From: QYQD01 sp040754095
Lineage (GTDB): Bacteria > Desulfobacterota > QYQD01
Length of the DNA: 64,000 bases
Assembly (NCBI GenBank): GCA_040754095.1
Contig: JBFMFO010000011.1
Span: 20,470-84,469 of the forward strand
Direction of reading: 5' to 3'
Shown here one piece after another: positions 43,601 through 52,719 of the stretch. Within the stretch, counting starts at the first letter, position 1, and every line of letters starts with the position of its first letter. Below the pieces are notes generated by a model, which did not search any database, was not told the DNA's origin, and worked only from the letters and a program-made list of their open reading frames with translations. The position numbers and the translations under genes are program-made.

Positions 43601-45426
43601 AGGGTTTTCCCGCCAATTTGAGTTCCTAATTTGTTGAAAATTACATCCAAGTCAGTATTTATGGCTCTGGCTTTCTTCTCTAAAACGGAAAGCTCGTCCA
43701 GAATCTCGGGTATCGGCCGGTAGGTTTCTCCTTCATTCACATCCACATACCTTGACGGCGACAGGTTGAAGTCGTTCTCGGCCGTCTGTGCTTTTGTAAT
43801 GACTTTGACGAACTTCTCGATATCTTCCCCTTTGATGAAGGCATCGGCGATTTTGCGGACATTTTCATCGGGGATATAATTTTTCGGCCTGCCTTTCTTG
43901 AATTCCCGCCCGGCGTTGACCAGGATGATCTTTCCCTGCCGCACCTTCGGTTTTGCCTTGTTGAAGACGATGATGATTCCGGCGGCGGTGGTGTTGTAGA
44001 AAAGGTTGTCCGGCAGGAGGATCACGCCTTCAATCCAGTCACGCTCGACAAACCATTGGCGGATTTTTTTCTCCCTGTCCTCACTTTTGCTTCCGCTGCC
44101 CCGCGTGACGGCCCCCGTGTCGAGGACGATGGCGGCGCGGCCGTGGGTATTCAGCGATGCGACCGTATGCTGCAACCAGGCCCAGTCCGCCTTGCCGGTG
44201 GTGACGCCGCCCTGGGCTTCAAAACGATCGAAGGGATCATTTTCATAAATGGCCGGATCGAAGGGCTGGTTCCACATTGGATTGGAAACGACGATGTCGA
44301 ATTTCTTCAGGCTGGAATCAGAGTCTTTGAATTTAGGATTGGTCATGGAATTGCCGCGGACGATCTCGCCTTCCATGTCATGAACGACCATGTTCATCCG
44401 GGCAATGGCATAGCTGGAACCCATCAGCTCCTGCCCATAGAGTTTCAGCGGCCTCTGCACCTTGATCTCACGTTCCTGCAAAGCGAGTTCGCATTTGATC
44501 AAGAGGCCCGCTGAGCCGCAGGCATAATCATAAACCTCTTCTCCCTGGCGCGGACGCAGTATATAGGCCATCAGCCATCCCACCTCCGTAGGCGTGAAGA
44601 ATTCACCGGCGCTCTGTCCCTGGCCTTCGGCAAATTTGCGCAAAAGATATTCATAGGCACGGCCGAGAAAATCCGGCTCGACATCGTAAAGACCTAAACG
44701 GTAGCGGGGATCTGAAAGGGTTTCGATTACACCGGACAGCGCCTTATCGCTGATTTCACGTTCTCCGCTGCGGGTTTCGTTATAATCAACAATATCGATC
44801 ACCCCCGTTAAAGACGGATTGGCCTTAGCGATCGCTCGGACGGTCATTGTGAGCTGCTCACCCAGTGTTTTTGGTTTGCGGTCTTCAGGCCAGTTGAATT
44901 TTTCACGACCGCTGACCACCGGCCAGCGTGCCTCCGTAGGAATATAAAACCGGACCAGTTGATGATCGGCCTCGATGATGGTAAGCGCTGTTTCCCTGTC
45001 TCCGTAAGTTTCGGCCAGCCGTTCAACTTCATCCTCAAAGACATCAGAGAGGCGCTTAATAAAAACAAGGGGGAGGATATAGTCTTTGAACTTCGGTGCG
45101 TCTTTTTCACCGCGGATGGAACAGGCGGCGCTCCAGAGCATCTGTTCCATGGACTTCGTACTCAAAACATCCTCCTTGGACAGCTTCCGGCGTCGATTCT
45201 TGTGATTGATGCCAATATCCCCTGCGCTCTCCAGGTCGAAGCCCGACTCTTCTATTAACTTTAAAATAGCTTCCCTGGCCTTTCCGCGGGGCGATATCTT
45301 CTCGTTTTCCCAGCGGTTCACAGTGGCAAAAGAAACGTTTAGTTTTGCCGCTAATTCTTCCTGACTAAGATTTAATCTATTTCTGATCTCTTTGACGACC
45401 TTACTTATATCTTTGCTATCGAGCAT
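43597..45426 (-). CDS. hsdM: Type I restriction methyltransferase with N-terminal HTH domain
   Basis: A 609-residue protein. Residues 6-65 form a Cro/C1-type helix-turn-helix (LSQEELAAKLNVSFATVNRW). HsdM follows: KSMEQMLWSAACSIRG, the SAM motif DYACGSAGLLIK, and catalytic motif IV as SNPMWNQP, which I believe is a known variant of NPPF in this subfamily. It is an N6-adenine methyltransferase acting with HsdS. The HTH fusion could let it repress its own promoter and delay restriction until methylation is complete (inference). It is the first gene of the operon; an AT-rich palindrome-containing promoter region (ttatgctatagcatttataa) lies just upstream. Confidence 0.92.
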   Translation of the reverse strand: MLDSKDISKVVKEIRNRLNLSQEELAAKLNVSFATVNRWENEKISPRGKAREAILKLIEESGFDLESAGDIGINHKNRRRKLSKEDVLSTKSMEQMLWSAACSIRGEKDAPKFKDYILPLVFIKRLSDVFEDEVERLAETYGDRETALTIIEADHQLVRFYIPTEARWPVVSGREKFNWPEDRKPKTLGEQLTMTVRAIAKANPSLTGVIDIVDYNETRSGEREISDKALSGVIETLSDPRYRLGLYDVEPDFLGRAYEYLLRKFAEGQGQSAGEFFTPTEVGWLMAYILRPRQGEEVYDYACGSAGLLIKCELALQEREIKVQRPLKLYGQELMGSSYAIARMNMVVHDMEGEIVRGNSMTNPKFKDSDSSLKKFDIVVSNPMWNQPFDPAIYENDPFDRFEAQGGVTTGKADWAWLQHTVASLNTHGRAAIVLDTGAVTRGSGSKSEDREKKIRQWFVERDWIEGVILLPDNLFYNTTAAGIIIVFNKAKPKVRQGKIILVNAGREFKKGRPKNYIPDENVRKIADAFIKGEDIEKFVKVITKAQTAENDFNLSPSRYVDVNEGETYRPIPEILDELSVLEKKARAINTDLDVIFNKLGTQIGGKTL

Positions 45427-45438
45427 AACAACCTCCGT

Positions 45439-45466
45439 GGTGATTATGCTATAGCATTTATAACAT
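45439..45466. promoter_or_regulatory. Palindromic AT-rich site upstream of hsdM
   Basis: The sequence atgctatagcat (45446-45457) is a perfect 12-bp palindrome 20 bases before the hsdM start, and tataac-like -10 sequences overlap it. This would fit an operator for the HTH domain at the HsdM N-terminus. No second copy or experimental pattern supports it, so this is a suggestion. Confidence 0.4.
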
Positions 45467-45486
45467 TATTGAGTCAAGAGCTATTT

Positions 45487-45601
45487 TTGAACATGCATAG
45501 CGAGCGCATTCCCCACTACTTGCAGCGGGGTTAGCGAGCGAATACGATGCATTTTACCTTGCATACGGAGATTCCCCGCAGCTTGCTGCGGGGAGCTTCA
45601 A
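45487..45601 (+). repeat. REP-like element B, copy 3 (115 bp)
   Basis: Same boundaries (ttgaacatgcatagcg...gagcttcaa) and orientation as 38742-38856. It lies 60 bp upstream of hsdM and accounts for most of the 311-bp gap to the next gene. Confidence 0.8.
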
Positions 45602-45737
45602 TTCATCCACTCTAATTATTTATTGCATAATCTCCTATCGATGTCCGAACGCTTATCATTGACAAACCATCCGGAATATGAAACTCTTGCCCCGGTTATG
45701 CCTTATCCATTCCCGTCAGGAACTTTAAGAACCGGCC

Positions 45738-47042
45738 ATGAATAAAAAACCAGCGGCAATCAATATCATCTGGCTTTTTCTGATCCTTCTGTCCGTGGTG
45801 GCAGCGGGCTATAGCGGAAGGATGAAAGAGACCCTGGATGCCTCTTTTGAGGCGGCGAAGGGCGCGGTGGAACTGGCCATTGGGTTGGTAGGCATTATGG
45901 CCCTCTGGCTGGGCCTAATGAAGGTGGCTGAGGTTGGGGGACTGCTTTCTATGGTGGCCAAGGCAGTGCGGCCGGTAATGGTGCGGCTGTTCCCGGAGGT
46001 GCCGTCCGGTCACTCTGCCATGTCGGCCATGATCATGAATATCTCGGCCAATGTCCTCGGCTTGGGCAATGCCGCCACGCCGATGGGCATAAAGGCCATG
46101 ATGGAACTTGACAAACTCAATCCGCATAAGGGGCGGGCGACAAATGCCATGGCCCTTTTCCTGGCCATAAATACCTCCAGCGTCACTATCCTGCCTCTTG
46201 GAATAATCGGTGTGCGGGCGGCAGCCGGGGCGGCCGATCCGGCCTCCATTATTATCCCCACCCTTATTGCTACTATTTGCTCGACTACAGTAGCTATTGC
46301 CGCGGCCAAGGTCCTGGCCCGACGCGGTGAACCAGAAGGATACCCGGCAGATTTCGCTGCTAATCCTGGGGATGCCTCAGATTCTTCGGGAGGAGAGACG
46401 CCTGAAAAAACGGATCTGTCACCGCCCGGCCGTCCGGGCAAGGTGGTGGCCATCTCCATCATGGCGGCTATAGTCAGCGCCTTCATCTATCGGCTCACCA
46501 GGGATGGCGATGCCCTGGCCCTGGGTAAGGAGGTCATTACTTATTGGCTGGTGCCTCTTATCATGTGCGGACTTTTACTGTTCGGCTATATGCGCGGGGT
46601 CAGGGTTTACGAGGCGGCCACGGAAGGGGCCAAGGAGGGATTTCAGGTAGCCATTCGTATTATCCCGTTTCTGGTTATGATCCTGGTGGCCATCGGCATG
46701 TTCCGGGCCTCCGGGGCATTTGATGTATTGGTCAGAATACTGGAGCCGGTTACTTCCCTGATCGGTATGCCGGTTGATGCCCTGCCGGTGGCCCTCATGC
46801 GCCCGCTTTCCGGAACCGGCGCTTTTGGTCTGGTCAGCGAGGTGGTCAGCCGTGACCCGAATGGTTTTTCATCTTTTCTGGTCTCAACCATGCAGGGATC
46901 TACGGAAACCACCTTCTATGTGCTGGCTATTTATTTCGGCGCCATAGGGATTACCCAAATACGTCACACCCTGGCGGCCGCCCTCACGGCCGACGTTGCC
47001 GGTATCGGTGCTGCCCTGGCTGTCTGCCATCTCATGTATTGA
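45738..47042 (+). CDS. SpmA-SpmB fused nucleoside-recognition membrane protein
   Basis: A 434-residue integral membrane protein with two homologous halves. The first (residues 1-205) holds LMKVAEVGGLLSMVAKAVRP, then NISANVLGLGNAATPMGIKA and NTSSVTILPLGIIG, typical of SpmA. The second (about 235-434) holds GFQVAIRIIPFLVMILVAIG, PLSGTGAFGLVSEV and STMQGSTETTFYVLAIYFGA, typical of SpmB. A hydrophilic linker (about 206-236) joins them. The pair affects spore core dehydration in Bacillus, but fused versions are common in non-sporing bacteria, where the substrate is unknown. ATG follows a weak site. Confidence 0.88.
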   Translation: MNKKPAAINIIWLFLILLSVVAAGYSGRMKETLDASFEAAKGAVELAIGLVGIMALWLGLMKVAEVGGLLSMVAKAVRPVMVRLFPEVPSGHSAMSAMIMNISANVLGLGNAATPMGIKAMMELDKLNPHKGRATNAMALFLAINTSSVTILPLGIIGVRAAAGAADPASIIIPTLIATICSTTVAIAAAKVLARRGEPEGYPADFAANPGDASDSSGGETPEKTDLSPPGRPGKVVAISIMAAIVSAFIYRLTRDGDALALGKEVITYWLVPLIMCGLLLFGYMRGVRVYEAATEGAKEGFQVAIRIIPFLVMILVAIGMFRASGAFDVLVRILEPVTSLIGMPVDALPVALMRPLSGTGAFGLVSEVVSRDPNGFSSFLVSTMQGSTETTFYVLAIYFGAIGITQIRHTLAAALTADVAGIGAALAVCHLMY

Positions 47043-47239
47043 TGAATTCGTAAAAATTAGATTTTTACCGCAGGGACGCTGAGATAACATATTAAAGAAA
47101 TTTGTAACTATTCAGCCACTAAGACACCAAGCCACTAAGACTAAATTTGTTCCTTTGTGTCTTGGTGCCTTGGTGTCAAAAGCTTTTCTCTGCGGGCACT
47201 GCGCACTCGGCGGTGAAAAGGCTTTTTTACGAATTCATC
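47041..47239. repeat. 199-bp element with 16-bp perfect terminal inverted repeats
   Basis: GATGAATTCGTAAAAA at 47041-47056 is exactly complementary to 47224-47239. The interior carries a second inverted pair built from ccactaagacaccaagccactaa and cttggtgccttggtgt. The left arm overlaps the stop codon of the SpmAB gene, and the right arm encodes the last residues (SMNS-stop) of the converging MvhD-like gene. It could be a MITE or a long bidirectional terminator. Confidence 0.7.
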
Positions 47240-48018
47240 GAATTTGAGATTTCTTCTTTCAGCACGGATGGAATCTTGATGCGCTGTTCCTTTTCCATGG
47301 CCAGTAAGTAGTTGGATATATACTCTACCTCAATATCCATTACTTCACCGAGGTGTGTGAGGGTAACGGGATTTTCTTCGATGAGGACGGAGAGCCAATT
47401 TTTGATATATTCGTCCTGACGGGCGGTCGCTGAGGATGGGCATAGTCTCTTCTTCCCGGTTTTCCTGGGATTCACCTGACTCAGGCCGGCGGCAACAAGG
47501 CCCCGGATTCTTTTGGTCTCAAGATTGTTTTGTAACGTCCTGAGTTTTTCGCGGGCTACTTTATTCAGATGTAACGGCCCCAGGGATATTATCTTCTCTG
47601 TAAATTTTCCGGCTATGTCATACAGCCCGCTGTCTTTTATAGCCGGGATCCTGTCAAGGCATAATCTGTCTGTTTGTATGTGTGCCGCAGCAAGTACGGC
47701 GGTTATCTCGTAGAATCTTTCAGCGCCGGAGTCAGTCTCTGTCCGGCTGCGGCAGTAACCCGGAGGGCATTCCAATATCAGGACGCCGTCAAAATTGGCC
47801 AGGAACGGCTCCAGCATTATCTCCGGCTCTATCCGGTGTGAACAAGTCACCTTGACTACGCGGATATCAACCGGCGCCCGGCCTCTTAAGCGTTTCGTTA
47901 AGTCCAGGGGATGGCCGGTGCATATAAATGTCAGTATGCGGGGTTCGAAACCGGATGTCACTTGTTGCTCTGCCTTTTCTTGTACTCCATACGTTATAAA
48001 TTGCCATTTCCATGCCAA
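47227..48018 (-). CDS. MvhD-like electron-transfer protein with C-terminal helical domain
   Basis: A 263-residue cytoplasmic protein. Residues 27-160 resemble the MvhD/HdrA-partner (hydrogenase delta subunit) domain: ILTFICTGHP, IRVVKVTCSHRIEPEIMLEP, and FDGVLILECPPGYC. The family binds a [2Fe-2S] cluster through CxxC, CS and CHPGDC cysteines. Here C33, C59, C84 and C89 remain, but the second cysteine of CxxC is replaced by H36. The C-terminal ~70 residues (NWLSVLIEENPVTLTHLGEV) look like a winged-helix-like domain. In the family it passes electrons to heterodisulfide reductase-like HdrA. No hdrA is adjacent. Confidence 0.65.
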   Translation of the reverse strand: MAWKWQFITYGVQEKAEQQVTSGFEPRILTFICTGHPLDLTKRLRGRAPVDIRVVKVTCSHRIEPEIMLEPFLANFDGVLILECPPGYCRSRTETDSGAERFYEITAVLAAAHIQTDRLCLDRIPAIKDSGLYDIAGKFTEKIISLGPLHLNKVAREKLRTLQNNLETKRIRGLVAAGLSQVNPRKTGKKRLCPSSATARQDEYIKNWLSVLIEENPVTLTHLGEVMDIEVEYISNYLLAMEKEQRIKIPSVLKEEISNSMNS

Positions 48019-48207
48019 ACCATGTATTTATATATAACTAGTTGATTATATTATATATTTATTTCAGCCTGTTTTCCTAAGACGTTATTTTTGGGTAAAT
48101 ACTCCGCAGGGTAACGCAAAATGCCCCTTTTCAGGGATGTATCGAGGATGTCCTTGATACACCATCGAAATGTTGATAGAGAGCAATCGGTGATCTCCGA
48201 TTACCAG

Positions 48208-48475
48208 GCAGCCGGGTTCAAATCCGAATATCGAATATCGAAATCCGAAACAAATTCAAATGTCCAAATTCCCAATGTTCCAAACGGCAGCAGCGCTGAT
48301 TATTTTGGATTTGAACATGCATAGCGAGCGCATTTCCCGCTGCTTGCAGCGGGGTTAGCGAGCGGATACGATGCATTTTACCTTGCATACGGAGATTCCC
48401 CGGAGCTTGCTGCGGGGAGCTTCAATTTTGGTGATTCGATATTGTTTCGAGATTCGTGCTTCGGATTTCGGATTT
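48208..48475. repeat. Heptamer-type repeat (tcgaaatccgaaa family) interrupted by element B
   Basis: The left half (ggttcaaatccgaatatcgaatatcgaaatccgaaa and so on) and right half (gatattgtttcgagattcgtgcttcggatttcgga) form an imperfect inverted pair. They are separated by element B at 48311-48425. An uninterrupted relative is at 53125-53290. The whole 48019-48645 gap contains no gene. Confidence 0.65.
48311..48425 (+). repeat. REP-like element B, copy 4 (115 bp)
   Basis: Begins ttgaacatgcatagcgagcg and ends cggggagcttcaa, like copies 2 and 3. It is inserted within a heptamer-type repeat, and comparison with 53125-53290 shows the insertion point. Confidence 0.8.
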
Positions 48476-48645
48476 GAAATCACGCTGGACAGCAACCATA
48501 GTGTGTTTACGGTCAAGAGCTAACTCGTACGAAGATAGGCGGTGGATTCAAGGATGTCGTTTATCCTTGACTCCAGGTGTCACAGTCAATAGTATGAGTG
48601 GCGTAATAGGGTTTTCCGAGTTTCCGGTACAGGCAGAAAATTGTA

Positions 48646-49782
48646 TTGATCTACCTTGACTACAACGCCACTACCCCGGTTGACCGCGAAGTGGCCGCGG
48701 CCATGATGCCTTATATAGAAGAGAAATGGGGCAATCCCGGCAGTTCGCACCAAATGGGCAGGGAGGCCCGGGCGGCGGTGGAAACTGCCCGGGGGCAGGT
48801 CGCCAGCCTCCTTAGGTGCGGGCCGCAGGAAGTGGTTTTTACCGGCGGGGGTACGGAATCCAATAACGCCGTATTGAAAGGCGTAGCTCACGCCCTGCGC
48901 AAGAAGGGGAGGCATATCATCACCTCGGGGATTGAGCACCCTTCCATCCTGCAGCCGGCCATTTTTTTGATGGAGAACGGATGGGAAGTCACCTTTCTTC
49001 CCGTAGATAGCTATGGCATGGTTGATCCGGATAATGTCCGCCGGGCGCTACGCAAGGACACCGTCCTGATCAGTATTATGCATGCCAACAATGAGACCGG
49101 GACTATCCAGCCCGTGGCCGAGATAGGGGCGATGACGCGGGAGCATGGTGTTTACTTCCATAGTGATGCCGCGCAGTCCGTAGGAAAGGTCGAGACTTAC
49201 GTTGAAGATATGGGCGTAGATTTCCTGACCGTGGCCGGACACAAGGTTTATGCGCCTAAAGGGATCGGCGCCCTCTATATACGCGAGGGGGCTGCGCTGG
49301 AGCCGCTTCTGCATGGCGCGGGCCAGGAAGGCGGCCGCCGTGCCGGTACGGAAAACGTCATCCTGGCGGTAGCCCTTGGGGCGGCCTGCGCGATTGCCGC
49401 CCGGCGTCTGCATGATGAGGCAGACCGGCAAAGGGGTCTGCGGGATCAACTCTTTGAAGGCATTATTTCAGAGATTCCAGACGCAGTGCTCAACGGTCAT
49501 AAGGATAAAAGGCTCCCCAATACCCTGAATATCGCCTTTCCCGGCCTGTCCGGCGGGGAAATACTGGATGGTATCCCCGGGCTATGCGCCTCTACCGGCG
49601 CGGCCTGTCATGACCGTTCGGTTACCCTGTCACATGTCCTGGCCGCCATGGGGGTATCCAGGGAGGCCGGGATGGGGGCTATACGCCTGACGGTGGGCCG
49701 ATATACAACCGAAGAGGAGATTGACCGGGCCGTTTCCCGGATCGTGGCTGCGGTCAAAAAAACAAAAAAAAGGAGCTATTAG
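48646..49782 (+). CDS. nifS: Cysteine desulfurase (NifS/IscS type)
   Basis: A 378-residue PLP enzyme beginning IYLDYNATTPVD after a TTG start; no in-frame ATG is available and the ribosome site is weak. It shows the PLP-lysine motif VAGHKVYAPKGIGALYI, HSDAAQSVGK and the catalytic cysteine loop LCASTGAACHDRSVTLSHVL (C near residue 325). It makes a persulfide from cysteine for iron-sulfur cluster or selenium/sulfur trafficking. No iscU/nifU scaffold is next to it. UPF0182 starts directly after its stop. Confidence 0.92.
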   Translation: MIYLDYNATTPVDREVAAAMMPYIEEKWGNPGSSHQMGREARAAVETARGQVASLLRCGPQEVVFTGGGTESNNAVLKGVAHALRKKGRHIITSGIEHPSILQPAIFLMENGWEVTFLPVDSYGMVDPDNVRRALRKDTVLISIMHANNETGTIQPVAEIGAMTREHGVYFHSDAAQSVGKVETYVEDMGVDFLTVAGHKVYAPKGIGALYIREGAALEPLLHGAGQEGGRRAGTENVILAVALGAACAIAARRLHDEADRQRGLRDQLFEGIISEIPDAVLNGHKDKRLPNTLNIAFPGLSGGEILDGIPGLCASTGAACHDRSVTLSHVLAAMGVSREAGMGAIRLTVGRYTTEEEIDRAVSRIVAAVKKTKKRSY

Positions 49783-52473
49783 GTGGAGAAAACAAGGCGT
49801 CTTCTTATTATAGCGGCGGTGGTCGCATTCCTGGCCCTGGTCTTTGGACAGACGGCGGCAATACTTTATACGGACTGGTTGTGGTTTAAGTCCCTCGATC
49901 TTTCTCTGCTCTTTACCCGGGTCTTCAACATCCAGGCCCTTTTGGGACTGGTCTTTGGTCTGGTCTCCGGGCTGCTTTTTTATCTGAACGGGATTTTCGC
50001 TCACCGCTGGGGCGGACCGGCGGTCCTCGGCTCCGGTGAGTATCTACAGTTTTCAGCCATGGATCGCCTGTCAGAAAAGATTCCCTATCTCTTAAAAGGC
50101 GCGTCCATTCTGATAGGCGTGGTAATGGCCTTTTATGGGGCGGCCCAGTGGGAGGCTTTTCTCAATTTCTCGTACGGCGTCCCATTCGGCAAGAGCGATC
50201 CGCTTTTTGGGCATGATATCGGATTTTATATCTTTAAGTTGCCGTTTATCGAACTCTTGCTCGGGTGGCTGTTCAGACTCCTGTTTGTAATGTTTTTAGC
50301 TGCCATGGTGATCTTCGCCCTCCGCCTGCAGATTGTGCTGTCGCCGCAAGGCGTCGATTTCCGGCTGCCGGCCAAGAGATATCTGGTCCTGTTCGGCGCG
50401 CCGTTTTTTGTTATTATAGCCGGTTATTTTTTTCTGGCGCGGTATGGCTTGCTTTATGAAAGCCGCGGCGTTGTCTTCGGGGCCGGTTACGCGGATGAAA
50501 ACGGGCTTCTTCCGGCCTTGAATGTAATGGTCGCGATTTCCCTGGGCACAGCCGGCGCTTTCTTTTACAACTTCTTTCGCTACAATGTTAAGGCCATCTA
50601 CGGCACGCTGGCCGCCTTTGCCGGCATCTACCTCCTCGGCATCCACATCTACCCCATGGCCCTCCAGCGCCTGGTGGTGCTGCCGAACGAGATAGCCAAG
50701 GAAACCCCATACCTCATGCGTGATATAGCGGCTACGCGCGCCGGGTACGGCATTACGGGTGTCGAGGAGCGCGACCTTTCCGCCGCCGCATCCTTGACGC
50801 CGGACAGCCTGGCCAGAAACGACCTGACCATCAAGAATATACGGCTCTGGGATCACCAGCCTTTACTGGAGACGTATGGTCAGATACAGGAGATACGGAC
50901 CTATTACAAGTTCCTGTCTGTGGATAACGACCGCTACTATATAAACGGCGAATACCGTCAGGTCATGCTTTCGCCGCGGGAGCTTTCCTATGACGATCTC
51001 CCCAGCCGGGTATGGATCAACGAACACCAGATCTATACCCACGGTTATGGACTGACCCTGGGCGTGGTCAATCAGGTAACCAGGGAGGGGCTGCCGTCGC
51101 TCATAATTCAGGATATCCCGCCGGTTTCCAGGACCAATCTCAGGGTGGACAGGCCTGAGATCTACTTCGGAGAGATTGATAACGACTATGTCTTTGTCAA
51201 TACCAGGCTTAAAGAATTTGATTATCCTTCCGGGGAACAAAATGTATTTGCCCGCTACGAGGGCAGGGATGGAATCACAATAAATTCAATATTGGACAAG
51301 GCCTTGTGGGCGTTTCGGTTCGGCTCTTTGAAGATACTTCTTTCTACGGATATAACACCCGGAAGCCGCCTTCTGTTTGATCGTAATGTCTATTCGCGGG
51401 TAAAAAAGCTGGCCCCTTTCCTCCGGATAGATCGCGACCCATATATGGTAATCTCCGGCGGCAGGCTCTACTGGCTTATAGACGGCTATACCACTTCCGA
51501 TCTGTATCCCTACTCCAGACGGGTGAAAGGCGGGGATAATTATATACGCAACTCGGTAGTGGCCGTGGTTGATGCCTACAATGGGAATGTGGATTTTTTT
51601 ATCAAGGATGCCGAAGACCCGATAATCCGCACCTATGCCAGGATATTCCCCGGTGTATTCAAGCCTCTTTCCGCCATGGATGCCGATCTTCAGAATCATC
51701 TCCGCTATCCGCACTGGCTCTTCCGCACCCAGGCAAGCATATATGCCACGTATCACATGACAGAGCCCCAGGCCTTTTACAACAAAGAAGATCTATGGGA
51801 GATACCGGGAAGCCTGCGCGCCGAAAATGTCCAGATGGAGCCTTATTATACCATCATGCGGCTTCCGGGCGAGGACAAAGAAGAGTTTATCCTCATGACG
51901 CCGTTTAATCCCAGTAAAAAAGATAACCTGTCCGCCTGGATGTGCGCCAAATGCGATCCCAAAGAGTATGGAAAGTTGGTAGTTTATCGATTTCCCAAAC
52001 AGAAACTCATATACGGACCACGACAAATCGAGTCCAGAATCAATCAGGAGCCGGAGATTTCCCGGCAGCTTTCGCTTTGGGATCAGCGAGGCTCAAACGT
52101 TATCCCCGGGACGCTTCTCGTTATTCCTGTCGAGGAGTCCCTGATCTATGTGCAGCCCATATACCTAAAGGCTGAAACCGGGCAGATTCCTGAATTAAAA
52201 CGCATTATCGTGGCCTACGAAAACTCGATAGCGATGGAAGAGACACTGGAGCAATCTCTGGCCAGGGTCTTTGGATCGGGATTTTCCAGGACAGTCCAGT
52301 CGCCGGCATCCGTCCCGTCCGTAGCCGGAGAGCGGCCTTCTGATCTTGGAGAGTCGGCCTGGCGTCATTTTGAAAGCGCCCGGCGATATCTGAAAGAAGA
52401 AAATTGGGCTGCCTACGGTGAAGAACTAAGGAAATTGGGGGATGTGCTGAAAAGGCTCAAGGAGAAGAAATAA
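49783..52473 (+). CDS. UPF0182 family membrane protein
   Basis: An 896-residue protein with seven or so N-terminal transmembrane segments in the first ~290 residues (LIIAAVVAFLALVFGQTAAI; ILIGVVMAFYGAAQW; LLFVMFLAAMVIFALRLQIV; and others). A large extracytoplasmic domain follows with WLWFKSL early on and VERDLS-like, YGLTLGVVNQVTREGLPS and FILMTPFNP later. This matches UPF0182/COG1615, whose function is unknown. The GTG start comes immediately after the nifS stop, with aggagc upstream. The length is normal for the family. Confidence 0.9.
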   Translation: MEKTRRLLIIAAVVAFLALVFGQTAAILYTDWLWFKSLDLSLLFTRVFNIQALLGLVFGLVSGLLFYLNGIFAHRWGGPAVLGSGEYLQFSAMDRLSEKIPYLLKGASILIGVVMAFYGAAQWEAFLNFSYGVPFGKSDPLFGHDIGFYIFKLPFIELLLGWLFRLLFVMFLAAMVIFALRLQIVLSPQGVDFRLPAKRYLVLFGAPFFVIIAGYFFLARYGLLYESRGVVFGAGYADENGLLPALNVMVAISLGTAGAFFYNFFRYNVKAIYGTLAAFAGIYLLGIHIYPMALQRLVVLPNEIAKETPYLMRDIAATRAGYGITGVEERDLSAAASLTPDSLARNDLTIKNIRLWDHQPLLETYGQIQEIRTYYKFLSVDNDRYYINGEYRQVMLSPRELSYDDLPSRVWINEHQIYTHGYGLTLGVVNQVTREGLPSLIIQDIPPVSRTNLRVDRPEIYFGEIDNDYVFVNTRLKEFDYPSGEQNVFARYEGRDGITINSILDKALWAFRFGSLKILLSTDITPGSRLLFDRNVYSRVKKLAPFLRIDRDPYMVISGGRLYWLIDGYTTSDLYPYSRRVKGGDNYIRNSVVAVVDAYNGNVDFFIKDAEDPIIRTYARIFPGVFKPLSAMDADLQNHLRYPHWLFRTQASIYATYHMTEPQAFYNKEDLWEIPGSLRAENVQMEPYYTIMRLPGEDKEEFILMTPFNPSKKDNLSAWMCAKCDPKEYGKLVVYRFPKQKLIYGPRQIESRINQEPEISRQLSLWDQRGSNVIPGTLLVIPVEESLIYVQPIYLKAETGQIPELKRIIVAYENSIAMEETLEQSLARVFGSGFSRTVQSPASVPSVAGERPSDLGESAWRHFESARRYLKEENWAAYGEELRKLGDVLKRLKEKK

Positions 52474-52498
52474 AACAGGCATGATAGCTCCCCTGATC

Positions 52499-52612
52499 CA
52501 CCGGCAAGACATCATCTGCGGCGTTGCCTTCGATCGCTCCTCCTTGCGGCGTATTGCTCCATACGCCTCAGTCGTCGCTCCTCGGCGCCTTGCATCTAAT
52601 ATCTTGCCGGTG
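52499..52612. repeat. Nested palindromic repeat
   Basis: Perfect 11-bp outer arms CACCGGCAAGA / TCTTGCCGGTG (52499-52509, 52602-52612), a middle hairpin GGCGTAT-tgctcc-ATACGCC, and paired gcggcgttgcc / ggcgccttgc segments. REP-like; no gene. I saw no second copy in the window. Confidence 0.6.
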
Positions 52613-52719
52613 TTCAGGAATACTATATAACCTGTTGATTTTAATCTTTATAGCAAAATTAGACGGTGGATTTGGGGTTCATGGCTGATGGCTGATGGTT
52701 GATAGCTGGAAGCTTACTC

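Noticed and set aside
48180..48240. tRNA-like ggttcaaatcc T-loop sequence
   Set aside because: No acceptor stem, D arm or anticodon arm can be built around it; it is the beginning of a heptamer repeat.
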